Of a stretch of 64,000 bases of DNA, positions 27,116-37,330 are shown in pieces (position 1 is the stretch's first letter; every line of letters begins with the position of its first letter). Origin of the DNA: Tenacibaculum maritimum NCIMB 2154 (GTDB taxonomy: Bacteria; Bacteroidota; Bacteroidia; Flavobacteriales; Flavobacteriaceae); the NCBI RefSeq assembly GCF_900119795.1, contig NZ_LT634361.1, positions 3,371,972-3,435,971 on the forward strand, written 5' to 3'. A program made the position numbers and the translations under genes. The notes below the pieces were generated by a model that worked only from the letters and a program-made list of their open reading frames with translations, was not told where the DNA came from and made no database searches.

Positions 27116-28366
27116 ATGTTTGCTCAAGGAAATGCTACTTTACAAAAATATAAAGGGCTGTTGGCTAACCTAGGTTACTTAACAGTTATTAAGGTTTTTA
27201 ATTTAATCTTACCTCTAATTGTATTTCCTTATTTATTACAAACTCTAGGTTCTCAAAAATATGGCTTGGTCATTTTTGCAGAATCAATAGTAGTTTATCT
27301 AGTCATTTTCATAAGTTTTGGCTTTGCTTTATCAGGTACAAAAGAAATTTCTATACATAGAGATAATAAAAAAAAAGTAAATGAAATTGTTAGTAGTGTA
27401 TATATCATAAAAGGCGTTATTTTTCTTATATCTACCTTCTGCTTCTTTATATTTTCTTCTTTCTTTTTAAAATATAAAGAGCATCAATTGCTTTTTTTTA
27501 TTACAATGCACTTAGCTTTATACGAGTTTTTATTTCCTTTTTGGGTTTTTCAAGGAATTGAAAAAATGAAATATATTACTTATATTGATTTAATAAGCAG
27601 GGTAGTCTTTGTTCTTTTAATTTTCGTTTATATAAAATCTCCTAATGATTATTTATTCGTTCCTACTTTTCAAGGAATCGGTTCAATAATTTCTATTTGT
27701 ATTGGACTATATATACTTTATACTAAAGAAAAAATAAGGTTTATAATACCTCCTTATGCCGTAATAAAAAAATACGCTAAAGAGAGCCTTTTATACTTTA
27801 CTTCTACACTATCTATACAAGTATTTACCAACTCTAATAGATTTTTAATAGGCTCTTTCATTGGAATGACTAATTTAGCGTATTATGACATCGTTGAAAA
27901 AATTATTAAAATATTAGCGGTTCCTACAACAGTACTTAGAACGGTTTTAATCCCTTTTGTAAATAAAACAAAGGATAAAAAAATTGTACGAAATATCACC
28001 AAATTAATGGCTATTAGCTCAATTTTTATTGTTTTTGGAGTTTGGTTATTTGCTAATGAAATTATTTATTTAGTTACGAAGCAACATCATGAAAAAATAA
28101 GCTATTACTTAAAAATTTATTCATTAATAATACTACTTTACAATTTGAGCAATTACTATTTAGTAGTTAGTTTAAATGCCTTTGGGTATCAAAAATTATT
28201 TATGAAAACAATGCTCTCGTCAGTAGCCTTATATTTAGTTTTGATATTCATTATTTTCTTAGGTAAATTATTTATTGTTGATTATTTCATAAGTGTATTA
28301 ATCATTGTTGAATTGTTTATTGTTTTTAACACCTATCATATTTCTTATAAAAAAAACTTACTATAA
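27116..28366 (+). CDS. O-antigen flippase (Wzx-like)
   Basis: 416 aa, about 12 membrane helices. The start KGLLANLGYLTVIKVFNLILPLIVFPYLLQTLGSQKYGLV is typical of the polysaccharide-synthesis MATE-like flippases (RfbX/Wzx). It would flip undecaprenyl-linked oligosaccharide units to the periplasmic face. It lies in the middle of the polysaccharide cluster, 14 bp after the ColD-like gene. Confidence 0.9.
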   Translation: MFAQGNATLQKYKGLLANLGYLTVIKVFNLILPLIVFPYLLQTLGSQKYGLVIFAESIVVYLVIFISFGFALSGTKEISIHRDNKKKVNEIVSSVYIIKGVIFLISTFCFFIFSSFFLKYKEHQLLFFITMHLALYEFLFPFWVFQGIEKMKYITYIDLISRVVFVLLIFVYIKSPNDYLFVPTFQGIGSIISICIGLYILYTKEKIRFIIPPYAVIKKYAKESLLYFTSTLSIQVFTNSNRFLIGSFIGMTNLAYYDIVEKIIKILAVPTTVLRTVLIPFVNKTKDKKIVRNITKLMAISSIFIVFGVWLFANEIIYLVTKQHHEKISYYLKIYSLIILLYNLSNYYLVVSLNAFGYQKLFMKTMLSSVALYLVLIFIIFLGKLFIVDYFISVLIIVELFIVFNTYHISYKKNLL

Positions 28367-28385
28367 ATAAAATCTTAAAAAAATT

Positions 28386-29183
28386 ATGAGCAAACATCCA
28401 TTGGTTAGCATTGTTACAGTTTCTTTTAATAGCGCAGTAACTATAAAGGATACTATTGAAGGAGTATTACAACAAACATATCCAAATATCGAGTACCTCA
28501 TTATAGACGGAAAATCTACGGATACTACTTTAGATATTGTAAAATCTTACGAAGATAAATTTGCTGAAAAAAAAATCAGTTATAAATGGTTAAGTGAAAA
28601 AGACAATGGAATTTACGACGCTTATAATAAAGGGGTTTCTTTAGCTTCTGGTGATATTATAGGAATAATTAATAGTGATGATTGGTATAATAATAACGCT
28701 ATTGAAGAAATTATACGTGTTTTTTCAAACCAAAAATTCGCAATTGTTTCTGGTGAAAAAAGGAAAGTCACCCTTCATAAAAAGACATATGGTTTTTATT
28801 ATAACAAAAAAAATATAGGTAAATACGTTCATAAAGTAATGCCTTTAAATTTTCCTGCAACATTTATTCATAAGACTGTTTACAATAAAATAGGTCTTTA
28901 TGACACACAATATAAATTGTCAGCCGATTACGATTTAATTTTTAGAGCTTATAAAGCAAATGCTTCTTTTTTATTTACAGATAAGGTAATTGTAAACATG
29001 AGAAATTCTGGAGCTACTGGCCAACTAAGTAGCTTATGGCTAACAGCAAAGGAAGATCAACATATTCGTAAAAAAAACAATGTTAAATGGACGAATTTTT
29101 ACTATTTAAAAAGAATAATTTTTAATTGCTTAGTAATTGGTAGAGATACTTTCAAAAGTTTTTTTATTTTCAAAAAAAAGTAA
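28386..29183 (+). CDS. Glycosyltransferase family 2
   Basis: 265 aa. GT2 motifs: VSIVTVSFNSAVTIKDTIEGVLQQ, IEYLIIDGKSTDTTLDI, LSEKDNGIYDAYNKGV, nucleotide-sugar/metal motif INSDDW and acceptor-side YKLSADYDLIFRAY. It resembles WcaA/colanic-acid-type transferases with no membrane segment. It probably adds one sugar to the growing repeat unit on the cytoplasmic side. Confidence 0.92.
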   Translation: MSKHPLVSIVTVSFNSAVTIKDTIEGVLQQTYPNIEYLIIDGKSTDTTLDIVKSYEDKFAEKKISYKWLSEKDNGIYDAYNKGVSLASGDIIGIINSDDWYNNNAIEEIIRVFSNQKFAIVSGEKRKVTLHKKTYGFYYNKKNIGKYVHKVMPLNFPATFIHKTVYNKIGLYDTQYKLSADYDLIFRAYKANASFLFTDKVIVNMRNSGATGQLSSLWLTAKEDQHIRKKNNVKWTNFYYLKRIIFNCLVIGRDTFKSFFIFKKK

Positions 29184-29241
29184 TTTGTACATATCTCTTT
29201 AATTATAACAAAGTATCCAGAACTCTCAAAATTGAATAAAA

Positions 29242-30189
29242 ATGATTGATAAGATTAGTAAATTATTAGACATTTTGTTATTACCTTTTATTATTCCTGC
29301 TGCATTTATCCTAAAATTTGTTAGAAGGCTTGGTTTAAATCGACTTCCTTTCACTAGAAAAATGCTCGTTAAAATAGGGGTTATACCTATTATAAATCAT
29401 TATTACGATCCATTTTTCTCTGAAAAAGATTTACAAAAACCTCTAAACGAAGAAAGAAGTTTAATGGGAATTGACTGGAATATCAATGAGCAATTAGCTT
29501 TATTAAAAAGCTTTTCTTTTTCTAATGAGTTTTCAGAAATACCAGATGACTATAAAAACGATTTATCTTTTCACTTTAATAATGGTTCTTTTTGCTCAGG
29601 AGATGCAGAGTATTGGTATAATATGATACGGTTAAAGCAGCCTAAAAAAATCATCGAAATTGGGTCTGGGCATTCAACTAAAATAGCGCAAAAAGCTATT
29701 TTAAAAAATAAAGAATTAAATCTTGAATATAATTGCCTCCATACTTGTATAGAACCTTATGAAATGCCTTGGCTAGAAAAACTTAATATCAATGTTATTA
29801 GAGAAAAGGTAGAAAATATTGAATTGAGCTTTTTTAAAACCTTGGAAGAAGGAGATATTTTATTTATTGATTCTTCACATATTATTAAGCCTCAAGGCGA
29901 TGTTTTATTTGAATACTTTGAAATTTTGCCCATACTAAATAAAGGAGTTATTGTTCATATTCATGATATTTTTTCTCCTAGAAACTATTTGAAAGAATGG
30001 GTTATAGATACGCATAGACTTTGGAATGAACAATATCTTTTAGAAGCTTTTTTAAATTCAAATAAAAATTGGAGAATTATTGGTGCTGTAAATTATTTAA
30101 AACATAATCATTATGCACTATTACACTCAAAATGTCCTAGACTCACTGTAAATAGAGAACCAGGTTCTTTTTATATTGTAAAAAATTAA
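29242..30189 (+). CDS. Class I SAM-dependent methyltransferase (Methyltransf_24-like)
   Basis: 315 aa. A hydrophobic N-terminus (about 8-27) may anchor it to the membrane. The methyltransferase core starts with IIEIGSGHSTKIAQKAI (motif I), then CIEPYEMPWLE (acidic loop), and DILFIDSSHIIKPQGDV (motif IV), with HIHDIFSPRNY afterwards. In a polysaccharide cluster it likely O-methylates a sugar. It could also act on a lipid-linked intermediate. Confidence 0.85.
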   Translation: MIDKISKLLDILLLPFIIPAAFILKFVRRLGLNRLPFTRKMLVKIGVIPIINHYYDPFFSEKDLQKPLNEERSLMGIDWNINEQLALLKSFSFSNEFSEIPDDYKNDLSFHFNNGSFCSGDAEYWYNMIRLKQPKKIIEIGSGHSTKIAQKAILKNKELNLEYNCLHTCIEPYEMPWLEKLNINVIREKVENIELSFFKTLEEGDILFIDSSHIIKPQGDVLFEYFEILPILNKGVIVHIHDIFSPRNYLKEWVIDTHRLWNEQYLLEAFLNSNKNWRIIGAVNYLKHNHYALLHSKCPRLTVNREPGSFYIVKN

Positions 30190-30224
30190 TTTTTTATTTC
30201 TAATACCAAAGCTTCTCGTAAATA

Positions 30225-31457
30225 ATGATTAAAAAACTGTTTTATTTATTTATTTTTTTTGCTCCTTTTACCAGTTTTTTTGCATTATCTGCTTGGTTAA
30301 GATTACCTGTTATCATAAATCAATTACTTTTTATTACACTATTAATTACACTCTTAAAAAATAACCGTATAAATACAAAGTGGCTTGTAAAAGAAGATCT
30401 TTATTTACTTTCTTTCTTGGGTTTAATTTGGTTAAGCTTTTTTTTAGGTTTTAGAGAAAAAAGAAGTTTTAATCACTCTTTAGCCTATACCAATGCTATT
30501 ATCTTTTTCTTCTTTTTATCTAAATATATTATTCATTTTTTGCGTGTTTCTTCTATTAAAATAGCAAAAGTATTCTACCTCTCATTCATTTTTAGCTCTA
30601 TCATTATACTTATTGACTTCATTGGTAAAAATTACTACAATTTTAGTCTTAGAGAAACCTATGCTACAAGTGAATCTTCCAATATGAATTACTTTATTCG
30701 ATCTAATATGTTTCGTGTAGGAGGGGTTGCTGAAGAACCTGGAAGCATGGCCTTATTTTATAATATTTATTTTGGAGTTTCTTTATATTACCTCTACCAA
30801 AAAGACAAAATAAAACTATTTAAATGGCTTTTTATACTCTTTGCTCTTGTTCATTTTGCTATGCTTTCTAATGCTGGAATTACCTTAACCTTAGTGGCTT
30901 TAATCATTATATTTTTAATAAATAAATTACAACACAAAGTCATTTCCAAAACCCAACTTTTTTGGATTGTAGGTGTTTTTTCTTTATTAATATTAAGTAG
31001 CTTCTTTATAATTTTCTTTGACATTGGTCATAGTAATAAGTTTCTAGAAGATTTTTCTAATAAAATATTCTTTAATGAAAGCCATAAATCTTATTCTTCT
31101 AGCGGACAAAGACTGTTGCAATGGCAAAGGGCTTTAGTCAATTTTTTTAAACATCCTATTTTAGGTAATGGTCCTGGGTTTGGTGTTCATGAAGATACAG
31201 AAGGTTATTTGAGTATTTATTTAACCATACTCTCTGATATTGGCTTCATTGCTTTTGTCTTTTTTATGGGATTCATCAAAAAAATTATTGAAAAAGTAAT
31301 GCTATTACCTATACATATTAGAAACTTTATTTTATTCAGTAACATCACTCTTCTCTTTCATATATTCATTGTAGCAGACTTCTACCATGCTCCTATATGG
31401 ATTTTATTTGCATTCGTTCAGTTGATTTATAGAGAACAAAAAAGTATTCAACCATGA
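30225..31457 (+). CDS. O-antigen polymerase/ligase family membrane protein (Wzy-like), first of two
   Basis: 410 aa with about ten membrane helices and a long loop at about 145-175 (FRVGGVAEEPGSMALFY). A second conserved-type stretch, QWQRALVNFFKHPILGNGPGFGVHED, matches the pattern of Wzy/WaaL periplasmic loops. It would polymerise or ligate repeat units. It overlaps the next glycosyltransferase by ATGA. Confidence 0.8.
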   Translation: MIKKLFYLFIFFAPFTSFFALSAWLRLPVIINQLLFITLLITLLKNNRINTKWLVKEDLYLLSFLGLIWLSFFLGFREKRSFNHSLAYTNAIIFFFFLSKYIIHFLRVSSIKIAKVFYLSFIFSSIIILIDFIGKNYYNFSLRETYATSESSNMNYFIRSNMFRVGGVAEEPGSMALFYNIYFGVSLYYLYQKDKIKLFKWLFILFALVHFAMLSNAGITLTLVALIIIFLINKLQHKVISKTQLFWIVGVFSLLILSSFFIIFFDIGHSNKFLEDFSNKIFFNESHKSYSSSGQRLLQWQRALVNFFKHPILGNGPGFGVHEDTEGYLSIYLTILSDIGFIAFVFFMGFIKKIIEKVMLLPIHIRNFILFSNITLLFHIFIVADFYHAPIWILFAFVQLIYREQKSIQP

Positions 31458-32518
31458 CCATTATACATATTATAACCTCACTTGGAATTGGAGGTGCTGA
31501 AAAGTTATTAGTAAATGTAGTTAATGAACAAGTAAAGCAACATTCAGTACATATAATTTACCTAAAACCTATTAAAGATTTAGTTCCTGTTTTAGATGCA
31601 AACATAAAAGTAAAACAAATTCCTTTAAATTTTTTAACAGTATCCCGATTAAAAAAATATTATAAAACTGTAAAACCAACTGTAATACATACACACTTAG
31701 GACATGCAGATTTATTAGGTATTTGGAGTGCTAGAAATCAAAAAGCTAACATTTTTTGTACCATGCATAATATTTATTTTAAAAAGAACTTTTTGGACGC
31801 CATCTTTTTTAAATGTTATACTTATCTCTTTTTAAAAATTAGTAAAAACTGTAAAGTTATTTCTATTTCTAAGTCCGTAGAAGAGCACGTTTTAAAAAAA
31901 TTAAAACTACCTCAAAATCGCTCTTTTTTACTTTATAACGCTATTCCTAATTCTATCAAAGCTTATAAAACAACCAAAAACAAGACCATTAATTTGTTAT
32001 TTATTGGTAGATTAGAAAAACAAAAATCTATACCTACTTTTCTAAAAGCTATTTATCAACTAAAACAACAACAAAATGTAAATATAACTGCCACGATTGT
32101 TGGTGATGGTAGCTTAAAAAAAGAATTAGAAACTCTTGCTAAAAAATTACAAATAAAGCACTTGGTTAATTTTGTAGGAAAACAAGAAGATACGAACCCT
32201 TTTTATAATAATGCTGGTATTTTTATTTTGCCTTCAATTTGGGAAGGTTTCGGTATTGTTTTATTAGAAGCTTTTAGAGCAAAAGTTCCTATTATTGCTA
32301 GTAATATTGAAGGACCTTCTGAATTGATAAATCATAACGTAAACGGCTTATTATTTGAACCAGAAAACCATATTGAACTAGCCAACCATATCCTACTTTT
32401 AATAAATAACTCCTCTTTAAGAGAGCGGCTGGCTCAAAAAGGATTTAGTACTTTTACCGAAAAATTCCAAATCAATACCTACGTTAAAAAATTGAATGAA
32501 TTATATGAACATTTTTAA
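31454..32518 (+). CDS. Glycosyltransferase family 4
   Basis: 354 aa, GT-B fold. N-terminal SLGIGGAEKLLVNVV is the acceptor-domain loop, and VIHTHLGHADLLG fits GT4. The donor domain has LLFIGRLEKQKSIPTFLKA and the EX7E motif region FILPSIWEGFGIVLLEAFRA. It transfers a sugar from a nucleotide donor during repeat-unit synthesis. ATGA overlap with the upstream gene and a 23-bp overlap with the next indicate one operon. Confidence 0.93.
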   Translation: MTIIHIITSLGIGGAEKLLVNVVNEQVKQHSVHIIYLKPIKDLVPVLDANIKVKQIPLNFLTVSRLKKYYKTVKPTVIHTHLGHADLLGIWSARNQKANIFCTMHNIYFKKNFLDAIFFKCYTYLFLKISKNCKVISISKSVEEHVLKKLKLPQNRSFLLYNAIPNSIKAYKTTKNKTINLLFIGRLEKQKSIPTFLKAIYQLKQQQNVNITATIVGDGSLKKELETLAKKLQIKHLVNFVGKQEDTNPFYNNAGIFILPSIWEGFGIVLLEAFRAKVPIIASNIEGPSELINHNVNGLLFEPENHIELANHILLLINNSSLRERLAQKGFSTFTEKFQINTYVKKLNELYEHF

Positions 32519-33851
32519 TAAACTATACAAAGGCAGCGTTATTACAGATATATACGCGCTAATCTTATTTTCCTTAGTATCTCTTTGCTTTGTTTTTACT
32601 AGCAAAGTAATCACTCCTACGATCATACTCGTTATTGGTTATCAATTTTACAGGTATTTTAAAAACAAAGTATCAGCTACCTATTTTTTTACTACTTTTT
32701 TTTACCTGTTAATATATGCGGCTATCTTCTATGGCAGCATTCATAAAATCATACTCATCGCACTTCTTATTTTTTTAAGTATTTTATACTTTAAAAGGAA
32801 TATAACTAATACCCCTCGATATACCTCTGAAATTATTATCCTAATTTTTTCTGGGCTTATTCTTATAAATCACTTTATATTTCCTCCTTATTTAAAAGGA
32901 TTAGATGTATATATTTACTACTTCTTAATACCTTTTTTGTTTTTAGGTATAAAAAAACAAAACTTCAATTTTTCAATAACGAAATCAATAAAAGTATATA
33001 TATCTTCTATCTTAGTAGCTACTTTTTTCCTATTTATAACGAATATATATCATGGAACACTCTTCTTAAAAACAAATACATTTTTTCCAAAATATATAGG
33101 AATTATCCATGTGTATTATGGTATGTTTTTAGGAGCCGCTTGTTGTTTATTACTCTACTTATACGCTGTAAAAAAACACTATTATAATACCTTTATAGAT
33201 ATTTGTATCTTTTCCATATTAGTTATATTACTAGCTTATACAGGAGCTAGAATCTCATTAATCGCTGTAATAATCAGCCTTCTTTTTTATGCATACACAA
33301 AAATTAACCTTTCAACTTATAAAAAAGTTTGCTTAGTAGGACTATTACTTTTTGGATTTACCTTTATAGGAACCAAAATACCTCGTGTGCAATACGGCAT
33401 CCAAGAAATTCAACATCTATATAATGCTGTAAAAACAAATAACAAAGAATATCTAATTAACAATTCATGGCGTAATATGAATCAGCGCTTTTTAGTAACC
33501 AAATATACACTACAAGAAATTAAAGAACATTTTCTATTGGGTATAGGTATTCAAAATGTTACAAATCAAATTAGCAATAAAATAATAAAAGATGGATACA
33601 AACACTTTAAACCTATAAACTCACACAATCAGTACTTAAATGTAATGGTTTCAATGGGGTTTATTTCTTTTTTATATTTCATATTTCTACTTCTTTATTT
33701 TATAAAACAATCTAACAATGCTATATATTTCTTCTTGTTCTTTTTAATTATTATGTTTACAGAATCTATCTTAGTTAGAGGAAAAGGAATATCTTTATTT
33801 TTTCTTTTTACTCTCATTTTTTCAGTAAAAAGAAAATCATTAGATGATTAA
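32496..33851 (+). CDS. O-antigen polymerase/ligase family membrane protein (Wzy-like), second of two
   Basis: 451 aa, about eleven membrane helices. The long loop with NNSWRNMNQRFLVTKYTLQ, HFLLGIGIQNV and INSHNQYLNVMVSMG is the Wzy_C pattern: the 'H-N-x-Y-L' stretch is common in O-antigen ligase-family proteins. A second ATG at 32505 is an equally good start. Together with the 30225 gene it gives two such proteins in one cluster, perhaps one polymerase and one ligase. Confidence 0.8.
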   Translation: MNYMNIFNKLYKGSVITDIYALILFSLVSLCFVFTSKVITPTIILVIGYQFYRYFKNKVSATYFFTTFFYLLIYAAIFYGSIHKIILIALLIFLSILYFKRNITNTPRYTSEIIILIFSGLILINHFIFPPYLKGLDVYIYYFLIPFLFLGIKKQNFNFSITKSIKVYISSILVATFFLFITNIYHGTLFLKTNTFFPKYIGIIHVYYGMFLGAACCLLLYLYAVKKHYYNTFIDICIFSILVILLAYTGARISLIAVIISLLFYAYTKINLSTYKKVCLVGLLLFGFTFIGTKIPRVQYGIQEIQHLYNAVKTNNKEYLINNSWRNMNQRFLVTKYTLQEIKEHFLLGIGIQNVTNQISNKIIKDGYKHFKPINSHNQYLNVMVSMGFISFLYFIFLLLYFIKQSNNAIYFFLFFLIIMFTESILVRGKGISLFFLFTLIFSVKRKSLDD

Positions 33852-34962
33852 AATAATTCACATAGCGCGGCCTCTAGGAGGCATTGGAGTTTATATTGAT
33901 TTATTATCAAAAAATATTGATAATAATACTTTTTCTAATAGTATCATCTGTAATACTAAAGAGAAGGGAATTGACATAAAAAATGCTAACGAAAAAAGTA
34001 TTACAAAATTTCATGTTAACCTAATACGCGAAATCAGCCCAATAAATGATATCAAATGCTTTTTTAAAATCATAAATATCTTACAGAAAGAAAAACCAAC
34101 TATTGTACACTGCCATAGTGCTAAAGCTGGGGTTTTAGGTAGGTTTGCTGCTATTGTTTTAAAAATACCTGTCGTATATACACCTCATGCCTACTCTTTT
34201 TTAAGTACAAAATCAAAACTTAAAAAGCAACTTTTCAAAGGTGTTGAAAGTCTTTTCCGTTTTTTTAATGCCAATACAATAGCTTGCTCTGCTTCTGAAT
34301 ATCATAGAGCTATTTATGATGTTGGCTTAAAAAAAGAAAAAGTATATGTATGGAATAATTCTATCGAATATCCTATAAAAGCGAAGAATAATAGCAATTT
34401 TATATTCCCTGACGAATTTATATGCTCTATTGGGCGTCCTTCTTATCAAAAAAATACAGAACTATTAATCAAATCAATAGCCAAAATAAGGCAAAAAATA
34501 AGCACAGTTCATTTAGTCATTTTAGGAGTAGGTCTATATTCTCCATTAATAAAAGATATTGAAGCTTTAATCAAAAAGTACGCCCTTGAAAAAAATATAA
34601 CATTGGTTCCTTGGTGCGATCGCTTAGAAACCATGGATATACTGAAAAAGTGCCAGATATATACCTCTACTTCAAGATATGAAGGTCTTCCTTACTCTGT
34701 TATAGAGGCTTTGGCTTTATCAAAACCTTGCGTAGTAACCAATGTAGATGGAAATAAAGATTTGGTTAAAAACAATTTCAATGGCTTTTTAGTTTCAGAA
34801 AATGAAGGTGAAATTGCTAAAAAAATTATTCAGTTATTAAAAGATAAAACTACTAGAACCCTATTTGCCCAAAACGCGCATGAGGACTTCTTAAAAAATT
34901 ATAGCATTCAAAACACTATTCATAAGCTAGAAAATATTTATAAAACTATACTGCTCCCTTGA
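33844..34962 (+). CDS. Glycosyltransferase family 4
   Basis: 372 aa, GT-B fold. IARPLGGIGVYIDLLSKNI, VHCHSAKAGVLGRFAA and VYTPHAYSFLS mark the acceptor domain. The donor domain has SIGRPSYQKNTELLIKS and YTSTSRYEGLPYSVIEALA (EX7E region). The HSAKAG stretch is seen in transferases of EPS clusters such as EpsD/EpsF types. It overlaps the upstream gene by 8 bp and the downstream gene by TTGA. Confidence 0.93.
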   Translation: MIKIIHIARPLGGIGVYIDLLSKNIDNNTFSNSIICNTKEKGIDIKNANEKSITKFHVNLIREISPINDIKCFFKIINILQKEKPTIVHCHSAKAGVLGRFAAIVLKIPVVYTPHAYSFLSTKSKLKKQLFKGVESLFRFFNANTIACSASEYHRAIYDVGLKKEKVYVWNNSIEYPIKAKNNSNFIFPDEFICSIGRPSYQKNTELLIKSIAKIRQKISTVHLVILGVGLYSPLIKDIEALIKKYALEKNITLVPWCDRLETMDILKKCQIYTSTSRYEGLPYSVIEALALSKPCVVTNVDGNKDLVKNNFNGFLVSENEGEIAKKIIQLLKDKTTRTLFAQNAHEDFLKNYSIQNTIHKLENIYKTILLP

Positions 34963-36314
34963 AAAAAAGATATTCGCACCTTATTGTTCCACTTTTACTT
35001 CTTATTGATATTTTTATTATCAATATTGTTGTCTTTTCTATTTCTGATAAAGAATACCTTAATATATCTTTTTTAAGCTATATAAACCTTTTTTGGTTAA
35101 TCTCATCCTTTTCCATAAAGTTTTACATAACACATAGATATACTAGTATTTATAAAATAATAAAGCTTTTAATCATCCAATTTTCCCTTTTTTTTCTAGG
35201 GTATTTTACCTATTTCGGACTATTTAGAGAAGGAATTATTGTAAACAATCAAACACGTATTCTTTCTTTAATAATATTCGCTATTTCTTTTTCTAAAATC
35301 ATTAGTTTTTACCTTCTCAAAAAATACAGATCTAAAGGAAATAACTACAGAAATGTAGTGATTATTGGTTACGATTCTAATTCTAAAAAACTTATTGAAC
35401 TCTTTAAAAACAAAAAAGAGTTAGGATATCAATTTATAGGTTTTTTTGATGATGAAACTTCTAAAAAAAACGATTATTTAGGAGCATTAATTGATAGCAA
35501 AAAAAACATTCTAAAAAAAGAGGTGGATGAAATCTATTGCTCTATACAAAGCTTAACAAAAAACCAAATCAAAGACTTTACAAAGTTTGCTAATAAATAT
35601 TCAAAAACGATCAAACTAATTCCTAGTGCTACTGAACTATATAGCAAAAATTATAACGCAACTTACTATGAAGATACAATTACGGTATTAGACGTTCAAA
35701 AACTCCCTTTTGATCTAATTGAAAATAGAATTATAAAAAGGGTTTTTGATATTATTTTTTCCACCTTTGTTTGTATATTCGTTCTGTCTTGGGTAGTACC
35801 TATTTTATGGATTATTGTAAAATTAGACTCTAAAGGTCCTTTGTTTTTTAAGCAAGAACGCGAAGGTATAGAAGGAAACCATTTTACTTGCTATAAATTT
35901 CGCTCTATGAAGTCAGATAGTAGCGCTGAAAAAAAACATACCTCTAAAAATGATACTAGAGTTACCAAAGTAGGAGCTTTTTTACGTAAAACAAGTATTG
36001 ATGAGCTACCTCAATTCTTTAACGCCTTAAAAGGTAATATGAGTGTTGTTGGCCCACGGCCTCATATAAAAGAAGAGTCTTTGCAATTTGAAAAAGATGT
36101 TGCCAATTATATGGAAAGAAAATCAGTAAAACCAGGTATTACAGGTTTAGCACAAGTAAGCGGATATAGAGGTGAAATACAGAAAAAATCAGATATTAAA
36201 AATCGTGTTCGGCTTGACGTTTTTTATATTGAAAACTGGTCTTTTTTCTTAGATATTAAAATCATCATCCAAACAGTTTTAAATGTCTTTAAAGGAGACG
36301 AAAAAGCCTATTAA
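34959..36314 (+). CDS. Undecaprenyl-phosphate sugar phosphotransferase (WcaJ-like)
   Basis: 451 aa. The start is TTG overlapping the previous stop (TTGA). Four N-terminal membrane helices and a Rossmann-like region (VVIIGYDSNSKKLIELF) precede a fifth helix and the bacterial sugar-transferase domain (about 258-451): KRVFDIIFS, GPLFFKQEREG, CYKFRSMKSD, LRKTSIDELPQFFNAL and SVVGPRPH. It starts repeat-unit synthesis by moving a hexose 1-phosphate onto undecaprenyl phosphate. Confidence 0.93.
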   Translation: MKKRYSHLIVPLLLLIDIFIINIVVFSISDKEYLNISFLSYINLFWLISSFSIKFYITHRYTSIYKIIKLLIIQFSLFFLGYFTYFGLFREGIIVNNQTRILSLIIFAISFSKIISFYLLKKYRSKGNNYRNVVIIGYDSNSKKLIELFKNKKELGYQFIGFFDDETSKKNDYLGALIDSKKNILKKEVDEIYCSIQSLTKNQIKDFTKFANKYSKTIKLIPSATELYSKNYNATYYEDTITVLDVQKLPFDLIENRIIKRVFDIIFSTFVCIFVLSWVVPILWIIVKLDSKGPLFFKQEREGIEGNHFTCYKFRSMKSDSSAEKKHTSKNDTRVTKVGAFLRKTSIDELPQFFNALKGNMSVVGPRPHIKEESLQFEKDVANYMERKSVKPGITGLAQVSGYRGEIQKKSDIKNRVRLDVFYIENWSFFLDIKIIIQTVLNVFKGDEKAY

Positions 36315-37076
36315 TTGAATATAAAAATAGATATATCTGCTACCATTGTCTTATATAAAGAAGACCCTATTATTCTAAAAAAAACAATTGATAATTTTTT
36401 AGCAATACCACTTACTAAAAAATTATTTTTAGTTGATAACTCTCCTACAAATTCCTTAGCATCTATTATTAAACACGCTGATGTTGAATATATTTTTATA
36501 GGAAAAAATCGTGGTTTTGGAGTTGGACATAATAATGTTATCGCTAAAATTAAAAACCTTTCTAATTATCACTTAGTCTTAAATCCTGATGTTTCTTTTA
36601 CACCTTTAGTACTTCCTAATTTAATAAATCAGTTAAAAAAGGATCATCGTTTGGCTATGATTGCTCCTAAAGCCGTTTTTCCTAATAATACACATCAATA
36701 TTCTTGTAGAAGGTATCCGAGCCCTTTAGAATTATTAATGAGGAGATTTGGATGGTTTTCATCTATTATTGACAAGGGGGAATATAGAGATAAAGACCTT
36801 ACAAAACCTTTTTATTCAGAATATATTGCGGGTTGTTTCCATTTATACAATACCTCGGATTTTATTCAATTAAGAGGATTTGATGAACGGTATTTTTTAT
36901 ATATGGAAGATGTAGATATTTGTAGAAAAATAGATCTTTTAGGAAAGAAAAAACTCTATTATCCTAAAGAAAAAATTTTCCATATTTTAAAAAAAGGTTC
37001 TTCAAAAAATATAAAACTATTGTATTATCATATTGTGTCCGCTATAAAGTATTTTAATAAATGGCGCACTTTTTAG
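36315..37076 (+). CDS. Glycosyltransferase family 2, rhamnosyltransferase-like (WbbL-type)
   Basis: 253 aa. The start codon is TTG directly after the previous stop (TAA TTG). Motifs are LFLVDNSPTNS, IGKNRGFGVGHNNVI, VLNPDVSFT (DxD-like) and DERYFLYMEDVDICRKI, the WbbL/rhamnosyltransferase set. It ends the polysaccharide cluster. The 254-bp gap that follows holds a repeat element and the purD promoter. Confidence 0.9.
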   Translation: MNIKIDISATIVLYKEDPIILKKTIDNFLAIPLTKKLFLVDNSPTNSLASIIKHADVEYIFIGKNRGFGVGHNNVIAKIKNLSNYHLVLNPDVSFTPLVLPNLINQLKKDHRLAMIAPKAVFPNNTHQYSCRRYPSPLELLMRRFGWFSSIIDKGEYRDKDLTKPFYSEYIAGCFHLYNTSDFIQLRGFDERYFLYMEDVDICRKIDLLGKKKLYYPKEKIFHILKKGSSKNIKLLYYHIVSAIKYFNKWRTF

Positions 37077-37130
37077 GTAAAAAAGACTTCTTCTTTATTC
37101 TTACCTTAAACATTCTTAACTTTTTTAATA

Positions 37131-37217
37131 GAAGTGATTTCAACTTTTTCTGATACCTGGAAATTGGTCTTATTTTACCCTCATTTTCACTTCAATACCA
37201 AAAGTTGAAATCACTTG
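37131..37217. repeat. Inverted-repeat element, short copy (MITE-like family)
   Basis: Perfect 17-bp terminal inverted repeats AAGTGATTTCAACTTTT (37132-37148) and its complement (37200-37216). The inner start CTGATACCTGGAAATTGGTC closely matches the copy at 43449. Compared with that copy, this one lacks about 75 bp of the middle. No ORF. Confidence 0.75.
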
Positions 37218-37299
37218 TAATGTTAAAGTAAAAAAGTTCTCAAAACAGCATTTTTTTCAGCAAATTAAAAAAGTTTAAACGAGTTCATGTTATAAAAGA

Positions 37300-37307
37300 T
37301 ATATTTG
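37300..37307 (+). promoter_or_regulatory. -7 element of purD
   Basis: TATATTTG matches TAnnTTTG, followed by an AC-rich leader (repeats of ACAACA) to the ATG at 37331. AAAAAAGTTTAAACGAGTTC at 37267-37286 lies upstream; a similar string precedes the -7 element at 49618. Confidence 0.7.
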
Positions 37308-37330
37308 CATATACAACAACACAACAACAA

